Assembly: GCA_030706405.1 (NCBI GenBank)
Contig: JAUZOO010000004.1
Span: forward strand, 434,765-498,764
DNA length: 64,000 nt
Direction: 5' to 3'
From: Bacteroidota bacterium
GTDB lineage: Bacteria > Bacteroidota > Bacteroidia > Bacteroidales > JAAUTT01
Below, one piece after another: positions 62,173 through 64,000 of this stretch. A model generated the notes under the pieces. The model worked only from the letters and a program-made list of their open reading frames with translations, was not told where the DNA came from and made no database searches. The position numbers and the translations under genes were made by a program. How positions within the stretch are numbered: the stretch's first letter is position 1; each line of letters opens with the position of its first letter.

Positions 62173-63906
62173 TTAAGTCAAAATCAGCGCTTCCAGAGGC
62201 TTCAGTGTTACCGGTACAGTATGTATATTACTAGACACTTCTGTATTTATTGAAAAACTCGAATTTTGTGTTGAATAAACTACCTTCCATTTTTTAGTGA
62301 CTGGATTTAAATTCTCGTCTACTGTTACGTAAACACTTGCTGCATTAGAGGTATGGGTATTAGCCACAATCAACACTTCCGAATCGCTCAATATTCTTGA
62401 AAAAGCTATAACGCCACCGCAATAAGGCGAATAATCGAAATCAATTCCATTGCCGCTAATTGGTCGAAAATACTGGCGCCCGTAGCGTAATGCAGGATAT
62501 TTGGCTCTAACTTCGGAAAGATCTTTTATCAATTTAAAAAACTCGGTTTTTTCTGAAAAAATGTACTTCCCCCACATAGCTTCGCGTGCATATTCGCGCC
62601 GGTCACCATTGCCCCACATGCCCTGCTCGGTTCCATAATAAATGCAGGGTATACCACTAAGTGTCATCAGGCAGGTAAGCATCACCTTGGTTTGTTCGGG
62701 ATAGTTGGGATTATGAAAACGATCATTTAGATCGTGATTATCACAAAAATTAATCAGATAACTACTGGCATTGGCATGTGAGCTAATAATATTTCCATAT
62801 ACTTCACGTTGATAGTCATAATGATGCGCCAATTCGGCAGGTGGCATATATCCTTTACATATATAGTATAATCTTTTGCGCAAGGGGAAGTTAATAGCCG
62901 CGTCTATGCCTATAATTTCACCATCTACCCTGCTATCTCGGCCAATAAAGGAGGCAACTTTTGCATCGTCATCGTCCTGCCATACTTCACCAAAATGAAA
63001 GAAGTTTTTTTTACCTATTGACAAGGCATATTCTCGGATAGCATTCCCGAATATACGGGCAAACTCGGGTTCAATGTATTGCAGAGTGTCAATCCGAAAA
63101 CCATCTATATCGAATTTAGCTATCAGATACTCATAGGAGCGTATCAATGCATCCCTTACGGGAAAATTTTTTTTATTAGGATCTTGGTATTCGGTTACCA
63201 GTTCTTTCAACCTGTCAAAATCTCCCTGAGTAATTTTTTCAATGTTTACATTCCCTCTTCGCCTGAAAAAGTCGTTATGCTGAAATTCGACCGGATGAAT
63301 ACCGGCTTCCTGCGAAAGGTTTGCTATTAGAGCAATTTCTTCTGACCAATTATTGGGGGTATTGCCATCTTCATCTCTCCAGTGAATTTTGTAAGTTCCA
63401 TTAGGATTCCACGGAGCAGACGCGCCTATTCCTTCGTAATTAAACACATCACCTACATGGTTAAGAACAATGTCTAAAATAACATAAATACCTAGCTTAT
63501 GGGCCTCGTCAACCAATTGTCGAAATTCGTCGTCCGCAATTTTAGGGTTAGCCCTAGCCGCTATTGGATTGCTGCAAAAGCGCGGCTCAATCCGTAAAAA
63601 ATTGCTTATGCCGTATCCTCCCCAATAGTCGCTAAACCATTGCGGATTTTCGAGTACCGGTGATAGCCAGATTGCACCTACCCCCAGATTTTTCAGGTAG
63701 GATAATTGCTGCCTTATGCCGGCAAAATTTCCGCCTTGATACAGGTTACACGGAAAATTGTTAGGAGTTGGTGGTTTATCGGGATTATTAAATCGGTCAA
63801 CCAACAGAAAATAAATCCATAGATCCCTCCAGTCTTCGGGCGAGGGAAAAACTTTAGCTTTTGAAACCGCTAAGGTTTCTTGCACTTCTAATAAAGATGT
63901 ATTCAT
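62173..63906 (-). CDS. GH13 alpha-amylase-family enzyme, no signal peptide
   Basis: 577 residues beginning MNTSLLEVQETLAVSKAKVF with no export signal. GH13 barrel: LGVGAIWLSPV (74-84), DIVLNH (145-150), GFRIDTL with nucleophile Asp273, FGEVWQ with acid/base Glu307, and CDNHDLNDRF with Asp392. The C-terminal all-beta domain is present (about 490-577). The WRDLWIYFLLVDRF opening (26-39) is shared with cytoplasmic or unassigned GH13 glucosidases. It is convergent with the HTCS and outside the xylan operon; it probably acts on starch, glycogen or another alpha-glucan and is not part of the xylan system. Its upstream 94 bp to the window end show no other gene. Confidence 0.9.
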   Translation of the reverse strand: MNTSLLEVQETLAVSKAKVFPSPEDWRDLWIYFLLVDRFNNPDKPPTPNNFPCNLYQGGNFAGIRQQLSYLKNLGVGAIWLSPVLENPQWFSDYWGGYGISNFLRIEPRFCSNPIAARANPKIADDEFRQLVDEAHKLGIYVILDIVLNHVGDVFNYEGIGASAPWNPNGTYKIHWRDEDGNTPNNWSEEIALIANLSQEAGIHPVEFQHNDFFRRRGNVNIEKITQGDFDRLKELVTEYQDPNKKNFPVRDALIRSYEYLIAKFDIDGFRIDTLQYIEPEFARIFGNAIREYALSIGKKNFFHFGEVWQDDDDAKVASFIGRDSRVDGEIIGIDAAINFPLRKRLYYICKGYMPPAELAHHYDYQREVYGNIISSHANASSYLINFCDNHDLNDRFHNPNYPEQTKVMLTCLMTLSGIPCIYYGTEQGMWGNGDRREYAREAMWGKYIFSEKTEFFKLIKDLSEVRAKYPALRYGRQYFRPISGNGIDFDYSPYCGGVIAFSRILSDSEVLIVANTHTSNAASVYVTVDENLNPVTKKWKVVYSTQNSSFSINTEVSSNIHTVPVTLKPLEALILT

Positions 63907-64000
63907 TTTGCATTCTATTAAGTTGATATTTTAATATGTTGAAAATAAATTACCTAATCAGATTGGTCCTTGTCAAAAATCACAGTATATGAAGTTAATA

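Noticed and set aside
62173-63906. GH13 gene as part of the xylan system
   Set aside because: Convergent to the HTCS, no signal peptide, and an alpha-glucan-type family; no link to xylan apart from adjacency.

Overview
The window is a large carbohydrate-degradation locus from a member of the Bacteroidota. The phylum call rests on gene content: a hybrid two-component system (HTCS) with an AraC output domain, GH43-CBM6 and GH115 enzymes, SasA-type esterases, CE1 esterases preceded by an E-set module, and signal peptides ending in ...AQ. DNA is A+T-rich and gaps are short. No rRNA, tRNA, CRISPR array, insertion sequence, phage gene or plasmid gene was seen.

Layout. From 1 to 56.8 kb every gene is on the minus strand, so transcription runs from about 56.8 kb down towards 1. 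In that order: two GH43 enzymes with a C-terminal beta-sandwich flanking a double CE1 esterase (56.8-51.4 kb); GH43-CBM6, GH115, GH43 and a SasA-type esterase (51.4-44.2 kb); a compact xylan core of GPH-family symporter, GH10 endoxylanase and a signal-less GH43 (44.2-40.6 kb); three tandem CE1 paralogues, a TlpA-like thioredoxin and two alpha/beta-hydrolase esterases (40.5-33.6 kb); GH95, GH97 and GH2 (33.6-25.9 kb); a truncated GH31 remnant and a DUF3237 protein; two GH43-CBM6, a GH27 and a third GH43-CBM6; GH29, GH127/146, LamG-GH43, GH115, GH29, GH31, GH3, an SGNH esterase and the first 81 codons of another GH115 gene cut by the left edge. A 1-kb A+T-rich gap holding a GH127 remnant separates this block from the divergent HTCS regulator (57.8-61.9 kb, plus strand). 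A signal-less GH13 gene follows convergently.

How it fits together. The enzymes match the linkages of a heavily decorated glucuronoarabinoxylan of the cereal-bran type. GH10 cuts the backbone. GH43 and GH127/146 remove arabinose. GH115 removes (methyl)glucuronate. CE1 and SGNH/SasA esterases remove acetyl or feruloyl groups. GH31, GH95/GH29, GH27/GH97 and GH2 could remove terminal alpha-xylose, L-galactose or fucose, and D-galactose. GH3 and GH43 finish xylo-oligosaccharides, and the GPH symporter with the signal-less GH43 suggests uptake of short xylosides and cytoplasmic hydrolysis. The HTCS is the likely activator. No SusC/SusD pair, surface glycan-binding lipoprotein or clear lipobox appears in the window, so the outer-membrane part of the system must lie elsewhere or be different.

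Family assignments are by motif recognition; precise substrates are inferred. Five starts were moved inward from the longest open frame because a signal peptide begins at the internal Met (11759, 16021, 18383, 46138, 47328).
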